From JACJXF01 sp964349045 (lineage in GTDB: Bacteria > Bacteroidota > Bacteroidia > Bacteroidales > GCA-2748055), in the NCBI GenBank assembly GCA_964349045.1, contig CAYGFI010000003.1:26369-90368 (forward strand): a stretch of DNA of 64,000 bases, given 5' to 3'. This document shows positions 26,979 through 36,234 of this stretch, piece after piece. Position 1 is the first letter of the stretch; every line of letters starts with the position of its first letter. The position numbers were made by a program, and so were the translations under genes. The notes below the pieces were generated by a model that saw only the letters and a list, made by a program, of their open reading frames with translations, was not told where the DNA came from and searched no databases.

Positions 26979-29276
26979 ATGAAAAAATACATTATTTGTA
27001 TATTGGTGATTCTTGGCCTGGCTGCAAAGGCTTCCATGGCTATCGATTATCAACCCGACACGGTATTTGTATATAAAACTATAGGAGAAATTGAGCTGAA
27101 GCTACATGCTTTCGAACCGGAGGAGCAACAGTCAACAGACAAAGCACCTGCCATCGTTTTCTTCTTTGGTGGTGGCTGGGTAGGAGGTACTGTCGAACAG
27201 TTTTATCAACAGGCTGACTATTTTGCAAGGCAGGGATTTGTTGCCATTTCTGCGGAGTATCGAATTAAAAGCAAGCATAACTCTACACCCTTTGATGCTG
27301 TTGAGGATGCAAAATCGGCGATTCGCTATGTACGTCAACATGCGGCAGAAATGGGTGTCGATCCCACAAAAATTGTTGCATCCGGCGGATCTGCCGGAGG
27401 TCATATTGCCACATGCACTGGTGTGATTGATGGCTTTGATGCTTTAAATGAAGACCTTACAATAAGTTCTGTTCCAAATTTTATGATCCTGTTTAACCCG
27501 GTACTGGATACATCCGAAAAGGGATATGGACTTTCAAAAGTCGGTGAAGATCGCTGGACTGATATCTCTCCAAACCACCATATTCATCCCGGGATAGTTC
27601 CTACCCTTTTACTACATGGCACAGCAGATGAGACAGTTCCTTTTGAAAATGCAGAGCGCTTTGCACGTTTAATGAAAGAAGCCGGAAACACGTGCGAATT
27701 GATTCCTTTCGAAGACCTGGGACATGGCTTTTTTAATAGTGTCAATTTTCGTCCGAACACAAAAGACCTCGAACCATATAATCGTTGCATTAAAGAGTGC
27801 GACAGGTTTTTAAGAGCTCAGGTCTTGAATACTGTAAACCTGAACAATGATGGCTTTAATATTTTGTTGGCCAATAAAGGTAGGAAGGGTGATAATAAAA
27901 TTACCTGGATAGTTAATGTTCCAGAAGCAGCAGATTATCAAGTGGCATTTCAATATCACCGCAACGAATTCATACATAATCCGCCAAAGCGGAACCCCGA
28001 TAATTTTGATAGAGTTGATCCTAATTGCGCAATAAAAATTGAAGCAAATGGAAAAGTGCTTTATACTAAACTGAAACCTCTTTTTCACTACAATGAACCA
28101 CCAAAGGTTTATGGCTCAAGACAATGGCTGGATGAGTTGCTCCCCTTGAAAGAAGGTGTGAATAAAATCACTTTCTATTATGCACAGCTTTTCGAAACAC
28201 AAAGTCAGGTAGCAAAGAACGAATTGGGTGCAGATACCTTGTCTGAATCCTCACTCCCAATTAAATTCAATGACATAGACCTCGTACTTCCTGAAGTTTG
28301 GAATTCAATGAAACTTCGTGCTGAAAAACTTAAGCCTGATTTGTCATGGATGGTGGAAGGGAAATATGGCATTTTCACACATTGGTCCTTGCTATCCTAC
28401 CCCCTTTATGGAGACAAGCGAGCCCGTGAAACTTTTGAATGGGGCGTAAATATCTTTGATGTTGAAGCTTATGCAAATAAGATTGAAGAGACAGGAGCTT
28501 CATGGGTGATTTTTACTACCTGTCATGGTGCCCAGATGTTTCCGGCACCAATTAAAACACTTAACGATGTGATGCCCGGTAGAACCACTGAGAGGGATTT
28601 AATAGCTGAAATAGCCGAAGCCTTAAATAAACGAAATATTAAGTTATTGCTTTACTACAACTTTTCACCGGGAGGCGAAGTAGCAAAAAAATTTGGAGCA
28701 GACAAAAATCCTGAAAGATGGCTCCAATATCTGATTGACTTCGTTCGTGAGGTAAGTTTGAGATACGGAAACAGTATCGCTGGCTGGGGTTATTTTGATT
28801 CAACTGTTCCTGCTTACGAGATGAATATGCCTTGGGAGACCTTTTATATGGCGGCAAAAGCAGGCAATCCTGATGCCGTTGTTGGCATTAGCAGCCATTG
28901 GAGGGCCCAGTATTCTCCATTTAACGATCTCCAAACTGGTGATTCCGGTGGAAGTTTAAATGAACCGCTCGACAAAAGACTATTAGAAAAGGGAGAGCGA
29001 TATGAAGGACTCCAGGAGCACGCCATATTCATCTTGGATGATTTCTGGTATTCCGAAGAGCCATTCAACGGAGTGATCAGAGCCAGCTCTAAAGTGGAAG
29101 GTGGACCTACGTTTTCAGATGAGGAGTATATCTCATATTTCAAAAAAATGGCAGATGCACATGTCCCTGTTACTGTAAATATATTGATTACTCAGGATGT
29201 CACTTCTGAGCAGCCCTTTATGAATCCCAAAAGCATAGAATTAATGAAAAAAGTAAAAAAAGAATTGGGTAAATAA
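26979..29276 (+). CDS. Fusion of alpha/beta-esterase, beta-sandwich and GH29-like domain
   Basis: 765 residues with a signal peptide (about 1-21). An N-terminal BD-FAE-type esterase (about 22-275) has oxyanion motif FFFGGGW, nucleophile GGSAGG (Ser near 138), acidic residue in GTADETVP and His in DLGHGF. The linker part (about 280-435) looks like a carbohydrate-binding beta-sandwich. The C-terminal part (about 444-765) is a GH29-type barrel: GKYGIFTHWSLLSYP is the typical first strand, and GWGYFDSTVP carries an Asp (607) at the nucleophile position. A single secreted protein would thus deacylate and defucosylate the same chain. GH29 general acid residues are not recognisable by eye, so activity of that half is less certain. 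It heads a four-gene plus-strand operon. Confidence 0.82.
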   Translation: MKKYIICILVILGLAAKASMAIDYQPDTVFVYKTIGEIELKLHAFEPEEQQSTDKAPAIVFFFGGGWVGGTVEQFYQQADYFARQGFVAISAEYRIKSKHNSTPFDAVEDAKSAIRYVRQHAAEMGVDPTKIVASGGSAGGHIATCTGVIDGFDALNEDLTISSVPNFMILFNPVLDTSEKGYGLSKVGEDRWTDISPNHHIHPGIVPTLLLHGTADETVPFENAERFARLMKEAGNTCELIPFEDLGHGFFNSVNFRPNTKDLEPYNRCIKECDRFLRAQVLNTVNLNNDGFNILLANKGRKGDNKITWIVNVPEAADYQVAFQYHRNEFIHNPPKRNPDNFDRVDPNCAIKIEANGKVLYTKLKPLFHYNEPPKVYGSRQWLDELLPLKEGVNKITFYYAQLFETQSQVAKNELGADTLSESSLPIKFNDIDLVLPEVWNSMKLRAEKLKPDLSWMVEGKYGIFTHWSLLSYPLYGDKRARETFEWGVNIFDVEAYANKIEETGASWVIFTTCHGAQMFPAPIKTLNDVMPGRTTERDLIAEIAEALNKRNIKLLLYYNFSPGGEVAKKFGADKNPERWLQYLIDFVREVSLRYGNSIAGWGYFDSTVPAYEMNMPWETFYMAAKAGNPDAVVGISSHWRAQYSPFNDLQTGDSGGSLNEPLDKRLLEKGERYEGLQEHAIFILDDFWYSEEPFNGVIRASSKVEGGPTFSDEEYISYFKKMADAHVPVTVNILITQDVTSEQPFMNPKSIELMKKVKKELGK

Positions 29277-29309
29277 AACTGATTACTCGTGTTTTAATAA
29301 ATTCCACAA

Positions 29310-31460
29310 ATGAGAAACCGAATAAAGTCCTTATTATTCATTGGACTACTGATTAGCCTTATTTCTAATGGAAATGCTCAGAACACCTTGATTTCTGAGA
29401 TGAACAAGATAGAATGGGAGCAGGTGATGCCTGGTATTTGGAAGGCCAGTATTGGCGAAATGGGTTTAAATGCGTTGGATTATGCCAATCCACCCAAAAT
29501 TGAAGCAATAAATGAAATTGGGAACAGACCTTTTCCTTTCGACATAAACTCCACCTTTAGTCTTCAAACATCACAGAGAACAAGTGTTAGATTACCCCTA
29601 GATGAAACAGAAAAAATCTATGGATTGGGATTGGAATTTGAGGGGATAAACAGACGCGGAAATGTGTACACGCTAAAAGTCGATCATTATGGCGGAACAA
29701 TGGGCTATACACATGCTCCTGTGCCCTTTTACATTTCAAGTAAAGGCTATGGAGTTTTGATTAATTCTTCTCAAAGAGTAAAAATACATGTTGGTGTAGG
29801 CAATAGAAAAGATAGCAAAAGACCTGCACCAATTGACAGAACAACAGATAAAAATTGGTCGGCACGTCCACTATCCGATGCAATTGAAGCAAGTGTACAA
29901 GGATCGGGATTTGAAATTTTTGTCTTTTGTGGTAATTCACCTCTCGAAGCTGTACAAAGGTACAATCTATATTGTGGTGGTGGCGTACTTCCTCCTAAAT
30001 GGGGTTTAGGATTTTGGCACAGAATGCATATAAAAAGTTCCGATGAAGATGTTCTTAAGGAAATTAGCGATTTTGAAGAAAATGACTTTCCTTTAGATGT
30101 AATTGGTCTTGAACCCGGATGGCAAAGCTTTGCATACCCATGTTCATTTGATTGGGATTCAACACGATTTCCAAATCCCGAAAAATTTGTCAAAACATTA
30201 GATAGCAAGAACATAAAAGTCAATTTATGGGAAAATCCTTATGTGGCGCCAACTTCAACAATGTATAATGATATTAAGCTATATACCGGTAGTCATACGG
30301 TATGGTTAGGCGAAGTACCAGATTACACCATTCCTGAAGCACAAGAAGTATTGTTAGATCACCACCAGAAAAACCATATTGGCATTGGTGTTAGCGGGTA
30401 TAAATTTGATGAGGTTGATGGCTATGATTTTTGGTTGTGGCCTGATCATGCGACTTTTCCTTCGGGAAATGATGCGGTCGAAATACGACAACTTTATGGA
30501 CTCATCCTGCAAAATATGTTCGATGGACATTTTAAGAGCCAAAACAAACGTACCTATAACCTCGTAAGGTCATCTTATATTGGTGCCAGTAGTTATGGCT
30601 CTGTTATTTATAGCGATTATTACAATCATGAAGGTTATGTAACAGCACTCTCAAACTCCTCTATGTGTGGAGTTTTATGGACTCCTGAAATACGAAGTGC
30701 CGAGTCCGCAGAAGAATGGGTAAGACGCTTTCAAACTGTATGTTTCTCACCATTAATGATGCTCAATGCCTGGTCGTCTGGTACAAAACCCTGGAGTTTT
30801 CCGGAAGTAACAGATATGGTAAGGGATAATATTAATCTCAGAATAAAACTCTTACCATACATCTATACAGCATTTTACTCTTATAATCAAAAAGGAATAC
30901 CTCCCTTCAGAGCTATGGTACTGGAAAGTGGAAATTTCTCTCAGGAAACATTTACAGAAGGCAAATTAGATGATTCCAAAAACCCATATGCAGAGAAAAA
31001 AAGAATAGAGGTCACCGATCAATATATGATGGGGCCATCCATACTGGTTGCTCCCGTATTTACCGGAGAACAAGAGCGGAAAGTAGTTCTTCCAAATGGC
31101 AATTGGTACAATTTTTATTCCGGAGAATATGTGGGAAATGGAGAAACCATTAATATCAAAACTAAACTTGAGCAGATTCCTTTATTTGTAAAAGATGGCG
31201 CAATCATACCAATGTTGGCATCAAATAATACGAATGAGGCTCCTCAATCTTTGGTGGTAAGACATTATGGTACAAAAGAAAATACATATCTTTTGTATAA
31301 TGATGATGGAGAAACCTTCAATTATGAAAAAGGTGAATATACGATTACTGAACTCAAAGTTAAAAAAGATAAGAACGGAAAACTAAGAGGTGAATCAAAA
31401 CTCTTGAATAATGATACGTTCAGCTATAGGAATATTAGCTGGCATTGGATGACAGAATAA
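29310..31460 (+). CDS. GH31 family glycoside hydrolase
   Basis: 716 residues with a signal peptide (about 1-23). The N-terminal beta-domain has the GH31 pattern EKIYGLGLEF, and the barrel starts at GLGFWHRMHIK. The nucleophile Asp lies in KFDEVDGYD (Asp367), and a later YSDYYNHEGY probably carries the acid/base Asp. The proximal C-terminal beta-domain (QYMMGPSILVAPVF) is also typical. GH31 includes alpha-glucosidases, xylosidases and galactosidases; the motif with DEVDG resembles atypical members, so I do not predict the sugar. It starts 33 bases after the esterase/GH29 fusion and almost certainly shares its transcript. Confidence 0.9.
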   Translation: MRNRIKSLLFIGLLISLISNGNAQNTLISEMNKIEWEQVMPGIWKASIGEMGLNALDYANPPKIEAINEIGNRPFPFDINSTFSLQTSQRTSVRLPLDETEKIYGLGLEFEGINRRGNVYTLKVDHYGGTMGYTHAPVPFYISSKGYGVLINSSQRVKIHVGVGNRKDSKRPAPIDRTTDKNWSARPLSDAIEASVQGSGFEIFVFCGNSPLEAVQRYNLYCGGGVLPPKWGLGFWHRMHIKSSDEDVLKEISDFEENDFPLDVIGLEPGWQSFAYPCSFDWDSTRFPNPEKFVKTLDSKNIKVNLWENPYVAPTSTMYNDIKLYTGSHTVWLGEVPDYTIPEAQEVLLDHHQKNHIGIGVSGYKFDEVDGYDFWLWPDHATFPSGNDAVEIRQLYGLILQNMFDGHFKSQNKRTYNLVRSSYIGASSYGSVIYSDYYNHEGYVTALSNSSMCGVLWTPEIRSAESAEEWVRRFQTVCFSPLMMLNAWSSGTKPWSFPEVTDMVRDNINLRIKLLPYIYTAFYSYNQKGIPPFRAMVLESGNFSQETFTEGKLDDSKNPYAEKKRIEVTDQYMMGPSILVAPVFTGEQERKVVLPNGNWYNFYSGEYVGNGETINIKTKLEQIPLFVKDGAIIPMLASNNTNEAPQSLVVRHYGTKENTYLLYNDDGETFNYEKGEYTITELKVKKDKNGKLRGESKLLNNDTFSYRNISWHWMTE

Positions 31461-31544
31461 TCTTTGGTGAATCTGTCAATATTTGAGCAAGAAATAGATC
31501 GATTTGAGCATTCAATTTCTAAATATATTTCCCAGTTTTGGTTT

Positions 31545-32759
31545 ATGAAATTTCAAGTGTCCTTTTTATTATTATATTCCTTTTTTGCAATCACCGGATG
31601 TTTTCAGGAAGCCACCAATTGGCGTGGATTAAATTCTGAAGGCAAATATCCTGCACCATCACTTTTGAATGAATGGCCTGAAAACGGCCCTGAGGTCATC
31701 TGGCACTTTGACGAACTGGGAAAAGGATTTTCTTCTCCGGCTTTTGCAAACGGAAAAATATACTGCACAGGTATGCCTGATACCATTGGCTACCTTTTTG
31801 TGCTGAATGAAAATGGAACTTTAAACAAAAAAATTGCATACGGCAATGAATGGAATGTTAATTTCCCCGGCGCCAGAGCAACACCTACAATAGCAGGCCA
31901 GCTCGCATATGTGTCCACAAGTTTAGGAGACCTTTACTGTTTCGATCTGGATGACAATAGTATAGTCTGGAAAAAGGAATTGGCTACCGATTTTGGTGCT
32001 GAAAATATTCGAAATGGCTTTACGGAATCTCCTGTTGTTGATGGTGACAAGATCTATTATACGCCTGGCGGACCAGAATTCAACGTTGTGGCATTAAACC
32101 GAATGAACGGGGAATTGATCTGGAAGAGTGCAGTCAATGGAAAGATTTCAGCTTACTGTACTCCCAGGTTGATTGAATTGGGTGGGCGACAATTATTTGT
32201 TACACTAAGTCAAAATGAAGTCATTGCTCTTGATTCAAAAGACGGCACTTTTCTTTGGAGCCATCCTCATGCGAATGACGTAGATATTCATCCCAATACC
32301 CCAATATTTCAGGACCAGGCGCTACTATGCCTAAGTGGTTATGGAACCGGTAGTTTAAAATTGGCTCTGAGTGATGATGGATCAAGCGTTTCGGAAGTTT
32401 GGAAAACTAAAAAGATGGATAATCAGATGGGAGGAGCAATGATCGTTGATGGTTATGTGTATGCCTCCGGACATAGAGAAAAAGGTTGGTTTTGTCTTGA
32501 CTGGCAGACCGGGGAAGAAAAATGGAATTCAAAAGAACTTCTGGATGGTGTAATTATAATGGCTGCAGATAAGTTTATCTTGTATACTGAGCGTGGAGAT
32601 TTGGTTTTGGCAAAACCTGACCCTGAAAAACTAAATATTATATCCAGAATCAAAGTAGAACCTTCCACTGAAAAGCATTGGGTGCACCCTGTTGTTCATA
32701 ATGGAATATTATATATCAGGATTGCAAATACACTTATAGCCTATAAAATATCTGCCTAA
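31545..32759 (+). CDS. PQQ-like beta-propeller lipoprotein
   Basis: 404 residues from the ATG at 31545; an in-frame TTG lies further up, but the signal peptide starts here and ends in a lipobox FAITGC. The rest consists of propeller blades with the recurring W-x-x pattern (IVWKKEL, GELIWKSA, GTFLWSHP, GEEKWNSK), as in PQQ-binding-like or BamB-type proteins. No PQQ-binding or catalytic residues are evident. Proteins of this kind in glycan loci are found on the membrane surface and may bind sugars or hold complexes; this is inference. It lies between GH31 and the GH43-like gene in the same orientation. Confidence 0.82.
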   Translation: MKFQVSFLLLYSFFAITGCFQEATNWRGLNSEGKYPAPSLLNEWPENGPEVIWHFDELGKGFSSPAFANGKIYCTGMPDTIGYLFVLNENGTLNKKIAYGNEWNVNFPGARATPTIAGQLAYVSTSLGDLYCFDLDDNSIVWKKELATDFGAENIRNGFTESPVVDGDKIYYTPGGPEFNVVALNRMNGELIWKSAVNGKISAYCTPRLIELGGRQLFVTLSQNEVIALDSKDGTFLWSHPHANDVDIHPNTPIFQDQALLCLSGYGTGSLKLALSDDGSSVSEVWKTKKMDNQMGGAMIVDGYVYASGHREKGWFCLDWQTGEEKWNSKELLDGVIIMAADKFILYTERGDLVLAKPDPEKLNIISRIKVEPSTEKHWVHPVVHNGILYIRIANTLIAYKISA

Positions 32760-32852
32760 ACGGGTATTCGTTTTAAAATCAGGTAACGAAAGATTGGAAC
32801 AAATGGCAAAATTGGATTCTCATTAAAATAACTGGAATTCTTAATCTAAGCT

Positions 32853-33896
32853 ATGAATAATATCTTTATTACACTTCTATATTTTGTATTTCTAACAGGT
32901 GCCAGCTCACTGTCAGCCCAGGGAAAAAAAGACACGGACCGATCCTGGGCTGATCGCCTTGAATATGTGGGCATCGCCGTGGAAGAACCGGGCTACAATG
33001 TGTGGGGATCTTCCCCAGTTATCGGTCCTGAAGGGAAAACCCATCTGTTTGTCGCGCGCTGGCCGGAAAACGAAGGATTTGGAGGATGGTTAACTCATTG
33101 TGAGATTGCCCGCTATGTAAGTGACAGACCTGAAGGCCCATTCGTTTTTCAGGAGGTGGTGGTCAAAGGAACTGATCTTGATAAAGCCGATCGGAAATCT
33201 CCACACAATCCCAATATACATAAGGTCGGAGATAAATATGTTCTGACATACATTACAAACGCCGGTGGGACGACACAAGAAAGAGTTGTCACGCAGTGCA
33301 TCAATATGCTGGTTGCTAAGCGCATGGAAGGACCCTGGAAGAAGTTTAACAAGGATGGGATAATTCTTTCTACGCCTACCGATCCTTCCATCTGGAGTTA
33401 TGGCTCGGTTGTTGGTGTAAATAATCCGGCCCTCTTTGCTCATCCTGATGGTCGTTTTTTTCTTTATTACAAGGCCATGAAGAAAGGTGATGTAAGACGC
33501 ATGGGATTGGCGGTTGCGGACAAGTTGGAAGGGCCGTATGTATTTCAAAAGGATTATCTTACAAGTAACAAGGTAGAGATTGAGGATGGATATGCCTATT
33601 CTGAAAATGGAAATATTTATCTCCTTACGACCCATAATATAGAGGGAAGCGGATACCTCTGGGGATCAAGAGACGGCATACATTTCAGTGAGCCGATACT
33701 CGGCTTTGACAAGTTAGAACACTATTTACCTGAAGAAGTCATAGCGGGAGGAAAGATGCTTCGTGGCAAAAAATTTGAGCGACCCCAGGTTCTGGTTATT
33801 AATGGGAATCCCGCTTATCTTTACGTAGCTTCCGGGGTGAATATTACCGGAGGGAGTACCAGCTGCTCATGTGTTTTACGAATTAAGGAGAGGTGA
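32853..33896 (+). CDS. GH43-like five-bladed propeller protein (putative glycosidase)
   Basis: 347 residues with a signal peptide (about 1-22). The fold is that of clan GH-F/GH-J-like propellers: repeated motifs such as SSPVIGPEGKTHLFVARW, HNPNIHKVGDKYVLTYI, VNNPALFAHPDGRFFLYYKA and YSENGNIYLL. Acidic residues usual in GH43 are present in several blades, but the exact triad cannot be fixed by eye, and GH117-like or other related families are possible. It is the last intact gene of the 27-34 kb operon; a sulfatase remnant follows. Confidence 0.75.
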   Translation: MNNIFITLLYFVFLTGASSLSAQGKKDTDRSWADRLEYVGIAVEEPGYNVWGSSPVIGPEGKTHLFVARWPENEGFGGWLTHCEIARYVSDRPEGPFVFQEVVVKGTDLDKADRKSPHNPNIHKVGDKYVLTYITNAGGTTQERVVTQCINMLVAKRMEGPWKKFNKDGIILSTPTDPSIWSYGSVVGVNNPALFAHPDGRFFLYYKAMKKGDVRRMGLAVADKLEGPYVFQKDYLTSNKVEIEDGYAYSENGNIYLLTTHNIEGSGYLWGSRDGIHFSEPILGFDKLEHYLPEEVIAGGKMLRGKKFERPQVLVINGNPAYLYVASGVNITGGSTSCSCVLRIKER

Positions 33897-34053
33897 TTAT
33901 GTACGAATTAAGCAAGACTTTTATTGAAATGAGATTCGTTTTTATTAAAAATCTGTGATCTTTATTTTTTTAAATTCAGGTAAATTGTTTTGTTGAAAAA
34001 CTCAAGATTAAAGTCTGATTCATACATTTAGAATTGTCCAAAATTAAAATAAC

Positions 34054-34313
34054 ATGAAGGGATTCAAAATGAAAATCTGGCAGTTGGTCAGGATATCCCG
34101 GCTACAATACATGATATGTGTGGAATAAAAGTCCCGGCTGCCTATCAGGGTCAAAGTCTTTTCCCACTTATGGAAGGAAAGAAAGTAGCATGGCGTCAGG
34201 ATGTCTTTCTTGAGAACTTATTTACAGATCAGGGATACCCACGTGAGGAAGCAGTGCGGGGAAAGGAATGGAAATACATCAGGTACTATTCAAAAGAGCA
34301 GAGCCGACGGGGA
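34054..34313 (+). pseudogene. Sulfatase remnant: start fused to C-terminal part
   Basis: An ATG at 34054 opens a short frame that ends after about 24 codons. From about 34077 another frame encodes a late sulfatase segment: GQDIPATIHDMCGIKVPAAY, GQSLFPLMEG, then VFLENLF and EWKYIRYYSKEQ, the region after the active site where the C-terminal subdomain begins. The motif with the catalytic Cys and all metal ligands are gone. The reading ends inside a repeat at 34313. The best explanation is an internal deletion that joined the first codons to the C-terminal third, followed by insertion of, or deletion into, the repeat. Confidence 0.8.
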
Positions 34314-34385
34314 ACCGATCCATATTGTAATCGGGAGAGCTTCGCAACCGCTTAAGCTTTATGCGAATGCGGTCGGTCCAGCCAA
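34313..34385. repeat. Long intergenic repeat, copy 3 (fragment)
   Basis: The segment contains ACCGATCCATATTGTAATCGG, AGCTTCGCAACCGC and TATGCGAATGCGGTCGG, the core of the repeat at 8336, but lacks both ends. It truncates the sulfatase remnant on its left. The rest of the intergenic stretch to 34471 shows nothing I can identify. Confidence 0.7.
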
Positions 34386-34471
34386 TGCACTTACCGGAAT
34401 TCAACATCGAAATAAAAACTATTGGTTTTGTTCGCCTGAATTGGGATGCTCAATTTGTTTCATGTCTGAGT

Positions 34472-34606
34472 TTATTTGTAAGCTCTGGCTTTCCGGTTCC
34501 GCTCTGCGATTTTCTGGTTCATTTTGACGGCAATAGTCGGGTCCATGCGCTTGAGCAGCGCCTCCTCCGGGCCGCCACCGAACTGTTTCCGCTAAAGCTC
34601 CTTCAT
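34472..34606 (-). pseudogene. C-terminal tail remnant of an unidentified gene
   Basis: The minus strand reads MKEL, one TAG, then RKQFGGGPEEALLKRMDPTI and AVKMNQKIAERNRKARAYK with a TAA at 34472-34474. The highly charged helical tail looks like the natural C-terminus of a protein, possibly a sulfatase-like gene. It lies 30 bases after the stop codon of the sulfatase at 34636-36012 and may be what is left of the next gene of that operon. The family is not certain. Confidence 0.45.
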
Positions 34607-34635
34607 AGGGTTTTGTTGCTATTTGGCTGAAAGGG

Positions 34636-36012
34636 TTATTCTTCTGATTCGAGTTTCTCTCCAGATTGTTTGGCCGTACCCCGGCCAGAGCTGACACAGG
34701 TAGGGTCAACCTCTGTCGGCAGGGTGGCATTCCAGTCGAATACCATCCTGGTAAGCCGAGCGGTGATTTCCGGGTAGTTTTTAGATTGATCTTTGGCAGC
34801 GTCTTCGGCACGATCCGATTTCAGGTTGTGCAGCTCTGTCTGTGTGCCGTCGAAGTTGGTCACCAGTTTCCAATCGCCATCGCGAACAGCAAGATCATTT
34901 GCCATATACCTCCAGAAAATGGGTCGTGTGCGGAGAATGGGCTTGCCGTTAAAAGCCTCCAGGAGGTTCTCTCCATCACCATTGGCATCTGCCGGAGGGG
35001 TAAGTCCGGTTGCAGCACAGAAGGTGGGCAGCAAATCCACTGCCGTAAATACGGTGGTATTATTCTTCATCCCTGGCTTTGTGTGACCTGGCCAGCGCAC
35101 TATGAACGGCGTTCTTACTCCACCTTCATAGAGACTGCGTTTTCGTCCCCGCAAGCTGCCTGTTTCTCCAACACTGTAATAGGTACGCCATTTGCCAGGT
35201 GTTCCTTTCTGGTCAGGGCCTCCGGTGTTCTCCGGTCCGTTGTCGCTGGAAAAAATCACTATTGTATTCTTTTCTATACCACTGCGCTTAAGCGCATCAA
35301 GGATCATACCAACTTTCCGGTCACCATCGGTGATGACTGCCGCATAAACCTGCTTCTGTTCATCGAGATGCTTCCACATCTCAAGTGATTCAGACGAGGG
35401 ACTGTGGATCAGATGACTTTCATGCAACCATACATTCAAATAAAATGGATGGTCCTTGTTGGTTTCAATGAATTGAACCGCCCTGTCGGGAATGTCGTTA
35501 CCACTGGGGCCGATCGTTGGGCCGGGTCCTCCGTAAACCGCCGATTCATCGATTCCGTATTCTTCCATGGCCGGTCCATTGCCCATGTGCCACTTGCCGA
35601 AATGTCCCGTTCGGTAACCTGCTGCTTTAAATATACGTGGAATCATAGGGGCCCTTGGATCTAGCCAGTCAGGCATTTCGGGCATACCCTTTTTTTTACC
35701 TATAATATGATTGATACCAAAGCGCCCTGGATACCTTCCAGTCATCGCCGCCACACGACTTGGTGAACACACGGCAGCAAGCACATTGAACTGTTGAAAA
35801 TCTATTCCCTCGCTAGCAAGTTTGTCGATATTGGGAGTCTTAAGCCATGTATTGCCGTGACAGGAAAGATCGCCCCATCCCCAGTCATCGGCATAAATAA
35901 ACACAATATTCGTTTTGCTCTGCCCTAAGACCCTGGAGCTTGAATAGCTTGTAAACAATGGTATAATCCCAATAAGTACAGCAAAACTTTTCAATTGATT
36001 TCTTTTCATCAT
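34636..36012 (-). CDS. Sulfatase (S1 family, Cys-type)
   Basis: 458 residues with a signal peptide (about 8-30). The ADDWGWGDLS metal block, formylglycine motif CSPSR (Cys82), GKWHMG and FSSDNGPE are intact. The C-terminal subdomain with WKLVTNFDGTQTELHNL is complete, so the length is normal for the smaller S1 sulfatases. It is probably periplasmic. It is the last intact gene of a minus-strand run (sulfatase, remnant, sulfatase, esterase, sulfatase); 222 bases without visible features separate it from the esterase upstream. The short charged tail after WNATLP is acidic and has no known role. Confidence 0.94.
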   Translation of the reverse strand: MMKRNQLKSFAVLIGIIPLFTSYSSSRVLGQSKTNIVFIYADDWGWGDLSCHGNTWLKTPNIDKLASEGIDFQQFNVLAAVCSPSRVAAMTGRYPGRFGINHIIGKKKGMPEMPDWLDPRAPMIPRIFKAAGYRTGHFGKWHMGNGPAMEEYGIDESAVYGGPGPTIGPSGNDIPDRAVQFIETNKDHPFYLNVWLHESHLIHSPSSESLEMWKHLDEQKQVYAAVITDGDRKVGMILDALKRSGIEKNTIVIFSSDNGPENTGGPDQKGTPGKWRTYYSVGETGSLRGRKRSLYEGGVRTPFIVRWPGHTKPGMKNNTTVFTAVDLLPTFCAATGLTPPADANGDGENLLEAFNGKPILRTRPIFWRYMANDLAVRDGDWKLVTNFDGTQTELHNLKSDRAEDAAKDQSKNYPEITARLTRMVFDWNATLPTEVDPTCVSSGRGTAKQSGEKLESEE

Positions 36013-36234
36013 TTAAATTATTAATTTACATAAGTTCAGACCTCAACATAAATTGACTTATTCACCTATTGGACAAAAATATTCATTCACATCTTATTTC
36101 TCTTGCTCTTTTAAGTCTTTTTATTGTTTATACCTGCTTTCTAAATAATTCTGAAAATGGACTCAATGAGCTTACCGTCCTGTGTAGATCACAGGAAAAA
36201 CTTAGTGAAAATAAAAGCATACTATGCTCTTTTA

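Noticed and set aside
31464..31544. TTG start for the PQQ-propeller lipoprotein
   Set aside because: The added residues are not signal-like, while the ATG at 31545 begins a typical lipoprotein signal.
33090..33635. A 181-codon minus-strand frame
   Set aside because: Antisense to the GH43-like gene with no recognisable features.
34666..35388. A 240-codon plus-strand open frame
   Set aside because: It runs antisense to a complete sulfatase gene and shows no protein features.
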